The notes under the pieces: generated by a model
Told to the model about the DNA's origin: nothing
Seen by the model: only the letters and a program-made list of their open reading frames with translations
Database searches by the model: none
Shown: positions 36,216 through 46,809 of the stretch, piece after piece
How positions within the stretch are numbered: the stretch's first letter is position 1
Layout of the letters: each line of letters begins with the position of its first letter
Position numbers and translations under genes: made by a program
Assembly: GCF_007197995.1 (NCBI RefSeq)
Contig: NZ_VKKH01000008.1
Coordinates: forward strand, 62,001-126,000
Direction of reading: 5' to 3'
Length of the DNA: 64,000 nt
Origin: Aliiglaciecola sp. M165
GTDB lineage: Bacteria > Pseudomonadota > Gammaproteobacteria > Enterobacterales > Alteromonadaceae

Positions 36216-37529
36216 ATGCAAACCCTGGTTAATGACGCTCGTCCAAGATCTTCGCTCGTTCCTATGTCAATTATTGGGGCTTTGTTTTTTATTTTTGGGT
36301 TTGTTACTTGGCTTAATGGTGCCTTGATCCCGTTTCTACAAATTGTCTGCGACCTGAGCGAAACCGAAGCATTGTTTGTAGCGTTTTCGTTTTATATTGC
36401 CTATGTGGTAATGGCATTACCTATGTCATGGATCTTAGACAAGGTAGGTTACAAGCGAGCAATGGTTTATGGATTGTTGATGGTCGCCTTCGGCTCATTG
36501 TTGTTTATTCCTGCAGCAATGAGCCAAGAATTTGTGGTCTTTTTGATTGCACAATTTGCTGTTGGTTCGGGATTAACTATCTTACAAACAGCCTCCAATC
36601 CTTACATCGTCAAAATTGGCCCACAAGAAACCGCTGCTGTGCGTATTTCTGTGATGGGCTTGCTCAATAAAGCCGCAGGGGTAGTAGCGCCTATAGTATT
36701 TACCGCGCTGGTTTTAGGCGAATTTTCTGACGTCTCGGTCAAATCTATTGCCTTATTGTCAGAAGCTGAACGCACCGCACAAATAGAAGTTTTAGCTAAT
36801 GGATTGATATTACCTTATTTGGGTATGGCGATCGCGCTGGCAGTGTTGGCATTTTTACTTAAGCTTTCCGCATTGCCAGAATTAGAGCTAAGTAGTGAAG
36901 AAGATTCCGATTCAGACGGCTCGATTTTACAATATCCACAATTGATCTTGGGAGTTTTTACCCTATTTCTGTATGTCGGTGTTGAAGTGATTGCTGGCGA
37001 TACAATAGGTTTGTTTGGTTCTAAACTTGGGGTTGAGAATGCGACTTCTCTCACATCATACACAATGATATTCATGGTTGTGGGTTATTTGCTCGGTTTG
37101 ATTTTAATACCACGCCTGATAAAGCAAGAGCAAGCCCTGGCTGGATCGGCGATATTAGGTGTGATCTTAAGCATCCTGATTGTCACCGGCAGTAATGAAA
37201 GCACCGTTTTGTCTCAGCTGTTATGGGGTTGGATGGGCGTTCCTTTGCTACCTGATACTGTGGCTTATGTGGCGATTTTAGGTCTAGCCAACGCGCTTGT
37301 CTGGCCTGCCGTTTGGCCATTGGCGTTAAATGGATTAGGTAAACATACCGCGCGAGGTGCGGCATTACTCATTATGGGGATTGCCGGTGGCGCGGTGTTG
37401 CCGCTAGTTTATGGTTTGTTCAGCGAACAATTCGACGGTCAATCTGCCTATTGGATGATGGTGCCTTGTTATGTGTTTATTCTTTTTTACGCCTTGATCG
37501 GGCACAAAAAGCGTGCGTGGAGAAAGTAA
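36216..37529 (+). CDS. nagP: N-acetylglucosamine transporter, FucP-type MFS permease
   Basis: 437 residues with about twelve membrane helices. It opens with GALFFIFGFVTWLNGALIPF, the typical FucP/GluP signature. SGLTILQTASNPYI in helix 4 also belongs to this family. As the last gene of the kinase/deaminase/deacetylase operon, it would import free GlcNAc by proton symport across the inner membrane. No PTS EII gene is present, in agreement with the kinase route. Confidence 0.9.
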   Translation: MQTLVNDARPRSSLVPMSIIGALFFIFGFVTWLNGALIPFLQIVCDLSETEALFVAFSFYIAYVVMALPMSWILDKVGYKRAMVYGLLMVAFGSLLFIPAAMSQEFVVFLIAQFAVGSGLTILQTASNPYIVKIGPQETAAVRISVMGLLNKAAGVVAPIVFTALVLGEFSDVSVKSIALLSEAERTAQIEVLANGLILPYLGMAIALAVLAFLLKLSALPELELSSEEDSDSDGSILQYPQLILGVFTLFLYVGVEVIAGDTIGLFGSKLGVENATSLTSYTMIFMVVGYLLGLILIPRLIKQEQALAGSAILGVILSILIVTGSNESTVLSQLLWGWMGVPLLPDTVAYVAILGLANALVWPAVWPLALNGLGKHTARGAALLIMGIAGGAVLPLVYGLFSEQFDGQSAYWMMVPCYVFILFYALIGHKKRAWRK

Positions 37530-37745
37530 GTAACGAGGATTAAAACATTGCGCGAATGCACATAACTTGGAACATGTTAGGTTCTATGTTCGAGACACTT
37601 AACTATAGTGCGTGGCACGGAGCAAAGAACTAAATGAAAACGGTTATTAGGTTTCCATATGCAAATTTTCATATTGTTGTACAAATTTGCGGGACTTGGA
37701 GCCTAAAAATCTCTTTCTTTTACATTGAAAATAGCAACAAGAGAG

Positions 37746-39674
37746 CTAATCCAATGGGGAGCTTTTCAAGCACGTTGGGTCAACCATCTTGGAATTTAGA
37801 AAATCAGAGATCTCACTTCCCGGCAAAGGCTTCGACCAATAATACCCCTGACCAATATCACAGCCCATTTCAATCAGCTTGTCCAGCGTGCTCTTATCTT
37901 CAACACCTTCAGCGACGGTTTGCAGTCCTAGGCTATGTGCCATATTAATAATGGCTTTTACTAGAGGTTCGTCTTGGTTGTCTTGGCTCAAACAGCGGAT
38001 GAACGAGCGGTCAATTTTGAGTTTTGCCGCGTTAAAATCGCGCAGATAGCCCAAATTAGAATAGCCGGTGCCAAAGTCGTCAATGGCGATAGAGATGCCT
38101 AATTCACTCAACTTTAAGAGTTGAAGTTGGATTTGGTCAGTGTCGTCAATTAGCAGTGATTCGGTTAGTTCCAATTCCAATGCTTCAGGGGGTAAACTTG
38201 AATCTGTCAGTGCTTTTGCGACTATATCTTGCAAATGGCCACTTTTGAATTGCATGACTGACAAGTTAACCGCTACCCGCAGTCCACTTAGTCCATTTTG
38301 CCGTTGCAATGCACAATACTTACACGCTTCCTGGAGTACCCAGGTTCCTAATTCATTAATTAAACCGCCACTTTCCGCGATGGGAATAAACTGATCTGGG
38401 CCTATCATACTGCCATCGCTTTGTGGCCATCGTAACAATGCTTCAACGGTTGAAATATTGCCACTACGTAAATCAATCATGGGTTGATAATACAGCTCAA
38501 ATTGCTGCGCACTGATGGCAGGACGAAGTCTTTGCAACATCTGAAATTTATCGTCGGTTGCTTTATCTAAACTCTCGTCATAGAAGTGATAGGTATTGCG
38601 TCCGTCCTGTTTGGCGCGATACATAGCAATATCTGCCTTACGGCAAAGTTGCTTAAAATCCTGGCCGTCATTTGGCGCTGTTGCTATGCCCAAAGAAGCG
38701 GACACAACCACTTGATTGTGCAAGATCTCAAACACCGAAGCGCACTGTGAGATGAGCGCCTCTGCCAATCCATCAAGCTGCGAAGTGTTAATAGTAAAGG
38801 GGGCCAAGACTAAAAATTCATCACCGCCAAATCGAATCAAATGATGATTGGATTCGAGGGTTTCACTTAATCTTTGTGTAAGTTGTTGTAGGAGTTTATC
38901 GCCAGCAGCGTGACCTAGTGCATCGTTAACGGGCTTAAAATTGTCCAGATCGATAAACAGTAGCGCCAATTGTTGTTTATTACTCTGAGCTGCTTGTAAC
39001 GACTTCTCAAACAAAATTTCACCATAAAAGCGGTTAGGTAAGTTGGTCAGGGTGTCGTGATGGGCCAAGTGTTCTACTTCTGCTCGGCTTTGTTGGATCT
39101 TGGCGTTCGTCTTTTTCAAAGACACGGTTAGTTTTTTGATATCTCTTACCAGAATATAAACACTGAACCCGGTTACAACAAAAATCACTAGGATAAAGAT
39201 AAGATGAGACCAGCTTAACGATGGGATGTGTGGCGTAATGAAGCCTTGCAAAGTCAGCCATGACAACAGCACACACTGTGCGATGACAAATAATAACATT
39301 GAGATAAACAGGCCCACACCACCCAAAATTGCAGCAAAAATAAGTAGGCCAGGGTAGCCTAGTACCGCTAAATCAAATAGTGCAGCTCCGGTTAATGCCA
39401 GTGAGAACAGCATTACAGACATTGAGGTTAACAATGTATAGGCAGAAGCTTGTACTTTATGCTTGTAAGCCAACCCCAACGCCAACACTAAGCAGGTAAG
39501 CCCGACGCTGAAAATAACAAAGGTGATGTTTCGCGCGACCGTTAGTGATGCAAACAAGCCCAATGCAGTAATCGCACATATTTGCATCAAACGATAACGG
39601 CGAATCTGACTAAAAACGCTGGCACCTTTGTCGTCTTTTTCTATATTTTCATGCGCTTGCAGAGTTTTGGACAT
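37746..39674 (-). CDS. Membrane GGDEF-EAL cyclic-di-GMP enzyme
   Basis: 642 residues. About six hydrophobic helices fill residues 28-190 with no recognised sensor name. The GGDEF domain follows (HHDTLTNLPNR, then RFGGDEFLVLAP), with its active-site loop intact and no RxxD inhibitory site at the usual place. The EAL domain has EALLRW, NLSVMQF, ELTES, DDFGTGYS, KIDRSF and AEGVE, so the phosphodiesterase residues look complete. It probably turns over c-di-GMP in response to a membrane signal. It is convergent with the transporter gene. Confidence 0.92.
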   Translation of the reverse strand: MSKTLQAHENIEKDDKGASVFSQIRRYRLMQICAITALGLFASLTVARNITFVIFSVGLTCLVLALGLAYKHKVQASAYTLLTSMSVMLFSLALTGAALFDLAVLGYPGLLIFAAILGGVGLFISMLLFVIAQCVLLSWLTLQGFITPHIPSLSWSHLIFILVIFVVTGFSVYILVRDIKKLTVSLKKTNAKIQQSRAEVEHLAHHDTLTNLPNRFYGEILFEKSLQAAQSNKQQLALLFIDLDNFKPVNDALGHAAGDKLLQQLTQRLSETLESNHHLIRFGGDEFLVLAPFTINTSQLDGLAEALISQCASVFEILHNQVVVSASLGIATAPNDGQDFKQLCRKADIAMYRAKQDGRNTYHFYDESLDKATDDKFQMLQRLRPAISAQQFELYYQPMIDLRSGNISTVEALLRWPQSDGSMIGPDQFIPIAESGGLINELGTWVLQEACKYCALQRQNGLSGLRVAVNLSVMQFKSGHLQDIVAKALTDSSLPPEALELELTESLLIDDTDQIQLQLLKLSELGISIAIDDFGTGYSNLGYLRDFNAAKLKIDRSFIRCLSQDNQDEPLVKAIINMAHSLGLQTVAEGVEDKSTLDKLIEMGCDIGQGYYWSKPLPGSEISDFLNSKMVDPTCLKSSPLD

Positions 39675-39805
39675 TCAAATAATTTTATATGCGATGGTGC
39701 TTTACTTTACCGTTTATATCGATAAATACCAACTGTCTTCACAAAATCGAAATTCTCATGAATAGCGATTATTGGTGTGAAACCCATTTAAACCCAACAG
39801 TAACG

Positions 39806-41758
39806 TTATTGAAGTGGATCTAACACCTTCTTTAATGGAGAAAGATAATCTTCAAAGTTCTTCCATTGCTCCATTCCGGATCGATAGATAGGCTGTCGAA
39901 CTTGCTCCGAGCTGGGTGTTTTTATGGTACGTACAGTTTTGTGAAAATCGATACAACTTTGCTCAAAAGGTAGCCCGCAAAAATCAAGGATCCGCTTTAC
40001 TTGGCCTTCTAAATTGTCAATGACATCTTCATGTTGCACGCGCAATACGAAACCAGGCAGTACACGATCCCAATGGGCCATAAGCTTTATATAAGCTTTG
40101 TAGTAGCGACCTATATTTTCTAGGCCATAGGTAAACTCTTGCCCTTCACCAAATAATTGTTTGAAACCACTGAAACAACAGGCCAAGGGATGGCGGCGCG
40201 CATCAATCACTTTGGCATTAGGTAACATCAGCTTTATCAGTCCAATATGCAAAAAGTTATTAGGCATTTTGTCAATGAAGTATGATGCTCCAGCGCGATA
40301 AACCTGAGTATCTTGTAAAAATTTTTCTCCAAAGCGTAAGTAGTAATCGGGCTTTAAATCCTTTAGCACTTGCGGGTATCGCTTTTGTTGTCCGGTTAAT
40401 TTGGAGGCTATAGATAAAACATTATGCAGCTCCATGGTGCCGTCGACCTGGGAATGTGAAGCTAAAATTTGTTCTAACAAAGTCGATCCTGCCCGTGGAA
40501 GTCCAACAATGAAAATTGGGTCGGCACTTTTATCGCCTACCTCGCCAAGTTGTTCAAATAGTTCGGCAGTGCAGCAAGCAATTTGATCTTCTACTTGTTG
40601 TTCAAAAACTTCAGGTTTGTATTGTGTTTGCTGTTGTTTGAGTTGATTGCCCTGGCTATAACGCGCAAAAGCCTGTTCATAGAGCTTGCTATCTTCAAAG
40701 GCTTTTCCCAAAGCAAATTGAAAGTGGATCTTGTCATCAATGGAAATGTCTGGACTACTTGCATGCTTTTGCATATCCAACACTTCTTCATCACTAAATT
40801 GATAGGTTTTGGTGTTGGCCAGGCTCCAATATGCATCGCCAAATTCTGGCCTGCTTTTGTAAGCTTGCTGATAGGCGCTAATCGCCTGAGAAAAATTACC
40901 AGCGGCTTTTAATGCATGTCCAAGTAATAACTGGATGCCAGGTTGGTTGGCGTTATTCGTCAACAACTGCTGATAAATCGCAATGGCTTCGTCAATTTCG
41001 CCTAGTCCAACCATGGCACTGGCTTTTGCCGAAAGCAGGTGATGGTTGTCGGCTTGACTTGCTATTAACTTGTCTGCGAGAGATTTGGCTTGATAAAATT
41101 TTCCCATTTTGGCGAATAGTTTCAGTAATTCTAGGCCAGCAGCACGGTGATCAGGATAAAGCGCGAGAAGGCTTTCTAGCAGGAACTCTGCTTCACCATA
41201 TATTTTCAGCTGAATGCCAATCTCCGCTAATAACAGCATGCCCTCTGGATGATGTTTATTGGATTGTAAGAAATGGCGACAGACTTGATCCGCCTTATAT
41301 AATTTTCCCTCGTACATTAAATCTCTCGCACCCAGAATTGGCTTGGGTAGACCTGCAAGATAATGTACCTGTGCATTTGCAATACTCTCAGCAGGTTTGT
41401 TTCCCATCACCGAATAAAGGCCGACCAGGGCTTTCCAACTAGCGATTAATGCACCATTAAGAGTCGTTGCTTTATAGTAGGCGATAGCAGCCTCTTGCAC
41501 GTTTTGGTTGCTTTGATGAATATGGCCGATTTCTTGAAATGCACGGGCATTGTCAGGATCGTTGGCAATTAATCGTTTGTTGATTTTAAGTGCCTGACCA
41601 GGCTGATTATCCATTCGGTATGCGACGGCGAGTAAATAGAGAAGCTCGTTTTCAATGTCTCGCTCATTATTTGTTCGCAGGCTTTCAGTGGCAAGGGTGA
41701 TAGCTTGTTGAAATTGCCCTTTTGCTAGGGCATCTTTAACGGTGTTGGGAGTAGTCAC
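39806..41758 (-). CDS. TPR-repeat sulfotransferase family protein
   Basis: 650 residues. The N-terminal ~370 residues are tetratricopeptide repeats (for example NDPDNARAFQEIGHIHQSN and QLLLGHALKAAGNFSQAISA). The C-terminal sulfotransferase domain has the PAPS 5'-phosphosulfate loop FIVGLPRAGSTLLEQIL and the 3'-phosphate region VIDARRHPLACCFSGF. No signal peptide is seen. It follows the second TonB receptor on the same strand, 110 bp away with a hairpin between, a pairing common in marine gammaproteobacteria. The acceptor molecule is unknown. Confidence 0.88.
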   Translation of the reverse strand: MTTPNTVKDALAKGQFQQAITLATESLRTNNERDIENELLYLLAVAYRMDNQPGQALKINKRLIANDPDNARAFQEIGHIHQSNQNVQEAAIAYYKATTLNGALIASWKALVGLYSVMGNKPAESIANAQVHYLAGLPKPILGARDLMYEGKLYKADQVCRHFLQSNKHHPEGMLLLAEIGIQLKIYGEAEFLLESLLALYPDHRAAGLELLKLFAKMGKFYQAKSLADKLIASQADNHHLLSAKASAMVGLGEIDEAIAIYQQLLTNNANQPGIQLLLGHALKAAGNFSQAISAYQQAYKSRPEFGDAYWSLANTKTYQFSDEEVLDMQKHASSPDISIDDKIHFQFALGKAFEDSKLYEQAFARYSQGNQLKQQQTQYKPEVFEQQVEDQIACCTAELFEQLGEVGDKSADPIFIVGLPRAGSTLLEQILASHSQVDGTMELHNVLSIASKLTGQQKRYPQVLKDLKPDYYLRFGEKFLQDTQVYRAGASYFIDKMPNNFLHIGLIKLMLPNAKVIDARRHPLACCFSGFKQLFGEGQEFTYGLENIGRYYKAYIKLMAHWDRVLPGFVLRVQHEDVIDNLEGQVKRILDFCGLPFEQSCIDFHKTVRTIKTPSSEQVRQPIYRSGMEQWKNFEDYLSPLKKVLDPLQ

Positions 41759-41825
41759 GGGAAATTAGGTAATCGCTGTTGTGGCTTATCAGTTGCCATG
41801 TTACGTCGTAATAGACAAATTCATC

Positions 41826-41850
41826 AAGGGCAAACCCATGGTTTACCCTT
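41826..41850 (-). other. Intercistronic hairpin between TonB receptor and TPR-sulfotransferase genes
   Basis: AAGGGCAAACC and GGTTTACCCTT pair over 11 bp with one mismatch and a CAT loop. There is no T-run in the direction of transcription. It parallels the hairpin after the other TonB receptor and may set the ratio of receptor to downstream protein. Confidence 0.55.
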
Positions 41851-41868
41851 GCGAATACTGCGGTGTCG

Positions 41869-44514
41869 TTAATAAAAGTCGTAAGACAGACGTAAACCAA
41901 AAGTACGCGGCCTGTTGGTGACAACCTTTGGCGTAAATTGTTGATTGTCGATATACAAGATCGCGCTTTTGTCCGTCACATTATCGATGTAAATCTCTGC
42001 TTTCCAATCATCGTGTTTGACACCAAATGCCAAGTTGGCAATTGCATAGCTTTCTTGAACATAACGCCCGCCTAGAAAGGCATCACCATTTGAGTCAGTG
42101 TAAGTCACCCCTTCATAGACAGCCGCTTCTTGTTGAATGGTTAAACCTGAACCTGTTCCATAAACCAGTTGCGTGGTGTCTTCCAGTACATAAGCGTCCA
42201 TCTTCATGCTCGCCAGACGGTCTCCGGTATAGGTAATTGAGCCGTTGATGTAGCCCGTCAATCCTTCTGGTAAATCATAATAATAGCGCGCTCGAAGGTT
42301 TCCTGAGAAGCTAGCCGAGTAGGGAAGTTCGCTACCAACCCCGGGTGCGATACCTTGCAGCTCGGGGTTGATCCGAGTTAGCTCGGTGTCGAGCAAGCTA
42401 AAGGAGGCATCGATTATTAAGTTATCAGAAGCGAGCCAAGTCATATCGGCATCAAGCCCTCGGATCTCGGCATCACCTACGTTATCGGTGAATACCAAAA
42501 AGCTGATGTTAGTTGGATCAAAGCGCGAGGTTTGCAAGTCGGTAATTTCTGAGAAAAACGCTGTTGCATTGATACGCAATATTCCATCAAGAAAATCTCC
42601 TTTGAGGCCCACTTCGTAGTTGTCTAAGGTATCCGTTAACGAATACACCGGGATACGGAACCCTTCAAAAGCACCGTTTTGATTAGTGGCTTGGCCACCA
42701 CCAACCCGGTTAGTCACCGGTGGTCTAAACCCTTCTGAATAAGTAGCAAAGAGCAAAACATCTTTGTTCACTTTCCAGTCAATTGAGGCCTTTAGGATCA
42801 CATCATCAACGGTCAGCACACCATCACTTCCGAGTAAATCAACTTCCAACTGACCATTTTCTATAGCCTGTTGAATCAATGCTGGATCTTCACCCACCGC
42901 TGTTAGCTCGTCGGGGTTGAGTGTGCCAAACGCGCGCACGCGACGAGATACATCAACGGTCGTTGTGGATCCTTTGAAAGTATCTTCAATTTCATACCAA
43001 CGTGCGCCCAACGTAGCGGTGACGGTTTCGGTAAGGTCGTATTCAAATTGTCCAAAAAGGGCTATTTGGTCGATTGTATGAGTTACATCATTGACAAAGC
43101 TGACTTCGGATTCAAAGGGTCCACCGTTACTATTGATTCCTTCTGTACCCACGGTTGTGCGGGTAAGATTTTGGAAAAAACCTAAATCGGTATTGCCAAT
43201 TTTGAATTTCCCGACAGTTTCAAGATCTTGTGTGTCGTAGAATACACCAGCCGTGACACGCCAATCGTTGTCGGCCGATGTGTTAACTCGTAATTCGTGA
43301 GTAAGACGACTGGTATTGGTCTGCTCTTTATAGAATTTTGTTGGGTCGAGACATCTTTCGTCCGCAGGCGTCTCTGCTTCATAATGGTTACACACGTAAT
43401 AAGCTGCGAATAAGCCTCCATTGGTATAGCCGGTGTAATCAACTGTTGAATCGATCTCGCGATCCAGATAACCACCGGTATAAACAATATCAAGCTGATT
43501 TAGTCGTCCTTCAAGCGTCCAGGTGGTGAGGCCAAATTCATCATCATTGTCTTCAGGAGTGAAGCGATTGGTTGAGCTCTCTCCTTCGAGATTTGGATCA
43601 TAAGCAAATACACCTTCAGTCTCTAATGTCTGTTGGGTGTGTTGAACTAATAATTTCCAATCATCATTTATGATGTAAGACAAACCAAAACGTACGCCGG
43701 CATAGGTCGCATCGTTAAAATCGTCTTCAACTAATGCATCGTTGACCGGAGAATCCACAGGCGTGTTGGCCGGATCCGTTAAGGGGCCACCAGAAATTCG
43801 GTCAATGACTACAGCGCTACCAATATAACCGCCTTCGCCCGGTTCGTTGAGAATATTGTCAATCCAGCCACCTTGATGCTCGTTGTAGGCAGCAACACGA
43901 ACGGCCAAGTCCTCGGTCAAAGCGAAGTTTAAGAAGGCTTCTACCGCATTACTCATTTCACCACCTTTGGTGAACGCTACGTTCGTATCAACACCAGCGG
44001 AAAAGCCAGAATGATCAGGCTTTTTGGTGATCAATCTTACTGTGCCCGACTGGGAGCTCGCGCCAAACAAGGTACCTTGAGGACCTGGTAATACTTCAAC
44101 GCGCTCCATGTCAGTAGCGAAAATATCTAAGTTACGGCCTTGCATTGATACAGGTTGTTCATCTAGATAAAACGCTACCGAAGGTTGAAGTGCTTGCACT
44201 GAAGACACAGCAATATTCGTTTGAGTGGTGGCGGCGCCTCGAATGTATATCTCGTTTTGACCTGGCCCCGTGCCTTGAAATACCACATTAGGTAAAAATT
44301 CTACGTAATCTTGAAAGTTATCTACCCCCAAGTTTTCCAGCGCCTCGCCATTTAGAGCGGTGACGGAAACCGGGATATCTTGGATTGACTCAGAACGTTT
44401 TGTGGCAGTGACTTGTATCGTTTCTATCTTAGCTTTGCCTGCCTCTTCCTGCGCGTAGACAGGAGTTGCCGCTAAAGCTGCAACAATTGCGCAGTTCAAC
44501 TTGGTTTTATTCAT
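41869..44514 (-). CDS. TonB-dependent receptor
   Basis: 881 residues. A signal peptide ends at TPVYAQEE. The TonB box is IETIQVTATKR, and the plug has DIPVSVTALNGEAL, YIRGAAT and VEVLPGPQGTLFGASSQSGTVRLITKKP. The C-terminus FGLRLSYDFY ends in an aromatic as expected for barrels. This is the group with conserved DIPVSV plug, often for siderophores, vitamins or unknown small molecules. The ligand is not evident. The TPR-sulfotransferase gene follows. Confidence 0.9.
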   Translation of the reverse strand: MNKTKLNCAIVAALAATPVYAQEEAGKAKIETIQVTATKRSESIQDIPVSVTALNGEALENLGVDNFQDYVEFLPNVVFQGTGPGQNEIYIRGAATTQTNIAVSSVQALQPSVAFYLDEQPVSMQGRNLDIFATDMERVEVLPGPQGTLFGASSQSGTVRLITKKPDHSGFSAGVDTNVAFTKGGEMSNAVEAFLNFALTEDLAVRVAAYNEHQGGWIDNILNEPGEGGYIGSAVVIDRISGGPLTDPANTPVDSPVNDALVEDDFNDATYAGVRFGLSYIINDDWKLLVQHTQQTLETEGVFAYDPNLEGESSTNRFTPEDNDDEFGLTTWTLEGRLNQLDIVYTGGYLDREIDSTVDYTGYTNGGLFAAYYVCNHYEAETPADERCLDPTKFYKEQTNTSRLTHELRVNTSADNDWRVTAGVFYDTQDLETVGKFKIGNTDLGFFQNLTRTTVGTEGINSNGGPFESEVSFVNDVTHTIDQIALFGQFEYDLTETVTATLGARWYEIEDTFKGSTTTVDVSRRVRAFGTLNPDELTAVGEDPALIQQAIENGQLEVDLLGSDGVLTVDDVILKASIDWKVNKDVLLFATYSEGFRPPVTNRVGGGQATNQNGAFEGFRIPVYSLTDTLDNYEVGLKGDFLDGILRINATAFFSEITDLQTSRFDPTNISFLVFTDNVGDAEIRGLDADMTWLASDNLIIDASFSLLDTELTRINPELQGIAPGVGSELPYSASFSGNLRARYYYDLPEGLTGYINGSITYTGDRLASMKMDAYVLEDTTQLVYGTGSGLTIQQEAAVYEGVTYTDSNGDAFLGGRYVQESYAIANLAFGVKHDDWKAEIYIDNVTDKSAILYIDNQQFTPKVVTNRPRTFGLRLSYDFY

Positions 44515-44807
44515 ATTTCCAGGAGCCTTGTGATTGTGAGTCGACTAAGTGATAAAGGGTGTTTTTTTAATAGACTAGATATTAATGAATAGATAGACAA
44601 GAGTAAAATAGTTTCAGCACGAATTAATATTCATTGAAGGTCTAGAACGTAAGTTGGCTAAAAAGCTGAAAAATGTTGAAGTTTGTTTGTTTTGTCACTT
44701 TCATTTTAATAGAGATCAAATAATTTGATGTGTAGTGTTAATTTGCGGTTGATTAATTTATATTGAGGAAATTGTTAAATCTGTATTAGCTGAAGGACGC
44801 TACACCT

Positions 44808-46775
44808 TTGAATAACACTTCCCAACTATCGCTTAACGCAAAAGTATTTATACCTTCTTCATTGCTAATACTAGGGTTGCTTGTTTTTGCCCTTGTAGTG
44901 CCCGAGATTGCCGATAATTTGTTTAAACACATGCAGCAAACCATCGTCGACAATGGCAGTTGGTTTTACGTGCTTAGCGTGGCGATTATTCTGTTGTTGG
45001 TAACTTATTTAAGTGTTTCTCGCCATGGAGAAATCAGGCTTGGCCCCGATCACGTTTCACCTGACTATTCACTACTGACTTGGTTGTCTATGCTGTTTGC
45101 CGCGGGCATGGGAATTGGTCTGATGTTTTTTGGTGTCGCTGAGCCAGTGATGCACTATCTATCACCTCCGACCGCAGACACACAGACAACCGAAGCCGTG
45201 CGAGAAGCAATGAAAACCACGTTTTTCCACTGGGGATTCCATGCATGGGCGATTTATACGGTAGTCGCGCTAGTGTTGGCATATTTTAGTTTTCGACACA
45301 ATTTGCCTCTCACATTACGCTCGGCACTTTATCCTATGATAGGCGACAAAATTTATGGATGGGCAGGGCATACTGTCGATATCTTCGCCGTAATCAGTAC
45401 CATTTTCGGTGTTGCAACTTCTTTGGGTTTAGGAGCATCACAAATTAATTCCGGATTGTCTTATCTGTTCGGCATAGAAGTGAACAACGCCAATCAAATA
45501 TTTCTCATGATCGGCATTATTTGTTTGGCGGTAATCTCTGTCGTGTCGGGACTAGACAAAGGCATTCGTCGTTTGTCCGAAATTAATATGATATTAGCCA
45601 TCGCTTTATTGGTGTTTATTTTGCTGCTCGGTCCGACTGTATTTTTACTCAAAGCGTATCTACAAAATACCGGAGCATATCTGTCTGATATTGTCCGCAA
45701 CACATTCAATCTATTTGCTTATGAAAAAAGCGATTGGATTGGCGGCTGGACCATCTTCTATTGGGGGTGGTGGCTTGCTTGGGCTCCCTTTGTGGGGCTC
45801 TTTATCGCCCGTATTTCCCGAGGCCGCACTATTCGGGAATTTGTGATCGGCGTAATGTTTATCCCAACTGCTTTTACATTGTTGTGGATGACCGTATTTG
45901 GTAATTCGGCCATCGACTTAGTGTTCAATCAGCAAGAGCTAAGGCTTGGGGAGATGGTCAACGAGAATACGTCAGTGGCACTGTTTGTTTTTCTGGAGTA
46001 TTTCCCGCTGTCAGAAATTCTTACCTTTATCGCGATATTGATGGTCATTGTGTTTTTTGTGACGTCTTGTGACTCAGGCGCGATGGTTGTTGATATGTTG
46101 TGTTCTTATGGCAACAATAATACGCCTGTATGGCAACGAATCTATTGGGCCGTAGGTGTCGGTGTGGTAGCCGCTACATTGCTGGCCGCGGGTGGCCTAA
46201 ATGCCTTACAAACGATGACAATTGCAGCGGCACTGCCATTTGCCATTATTCTATTAATTGCACTTGCGGGCTTAGTGAAAGCCTTACGTGTTGAAACCTT
46301 TAAACGAGAAAGTTTGTTGCACAATGCTACTCCAATTCAGCACAGCCCCAACGCAGAAGAATGGCGTGATAGGTTGCAGAATATCGTTAATTTCCCAAAT
46401 AAATCTACCGTTGAAAATTTTCTCGATAGTATCGTTGAGCCGGCATTTGAAGCGGTTGCAGAAGAACTTAAGGCCAGTCAGATTGACGTTAGAGTTGAGC
46501 GTAAAGAGCGCTATGTTGCGTTGCATGTAAAACATGGAGATGAGCAAGATTTTGTTTATGGCGTGCACCGTCGTCAACATCAACAGCCCGATTTTGTTTT
46601 CACAGACTCAGAAACGTTGGACGCCGATGATGAACAGACTTATTATCGAGCCGAAGTTCACTTGAGTGAAGGTGGGCAAGACTACGATATTATGGGCTGG
46701 TCGAAAGTCGCGGTGATCAATGATGTTATCGACCAGTACCACAAACATCTGCATTTTTTGCATTTGTTACGGTGA
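44808..46775 (+). CDS. BCCT-family betaine/choline transporter, BetT-like
   Basis: 655 residues. TTG start with GAAGGA upstream, at slightly long spacing. Twelve membrane helices are expected. GMGIGLMFFGVAEPVMHY and the WTIFYWGWWLAWAPFVG box in helix 8 are BCCT signatures. A ~150-residue cytosolic tail (EEWRDRLQNIVNFP to YHKHLHFLHLLR) is like that of BetT, where it senses osmotic change. It would import choline or glycine betaine. No choline-oxidation genes are adjacent, so glycine betaine or another compound is equally possible. Confidence 0.9.
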   Translation: MNNTSQLSLNAKVFIPSSLLILGLLVFALVVPEIADNLFKHMQQTIVDNGSWFYVLSVAIILLLVTYLSVSRHGEIRLGPDHVSPDYSLLTWLSMLFAAGMGIGLMFFGVAEPVMHYLSPPTADTQTTEAVREAMKTTFFHWGFHAWAIYTVVALVLAYFSFRHNLPLTLRSALYPMIGDKIYGWAGHTVDIFAVISTIFGVATSLGLGASQINSGLSYLFGIEVNNANQIFLMIGIICLAVISVVSGLDKGIRRLSEINMILAIALLVFILLLGPTVFLLKAYLQNTGAYLSDIVRNTFNLFAYEKSDWIGGWTIFYWGWWLAWAPFVGLFIARISRGRTIREFVIGVMFIPTAFTLLWMTVFGNSAIDLVFNQQELRLGEMVNENTSVALFVFLEYFPLSEILTFIAILMVIVFFVTSCDSGAMVVDMLCSYGNNNTPVWQRIYWAVGVGVVAATLLAAGGLNALQTMTIAAALPFAIILLIALAGLVKALRVETFKRESLLHNATPIQHSPNAEEWRDRLQNIVNFPNKSTVENFLDSIVEPAFEAVAEELKASQIDVRVERKERYVALHVKHGDEQDFVYGVHRRQHQQPDFVFTDSETLDADDEQTYYRAEVHLSEGGQDYDIMGWSKVAVINDVIDQYHKHLHFLHLLR

Positions 46776-46809
46776 AGTAGGGAGCCTTTGGTTTTTTATT
46801 GAGGAAATT

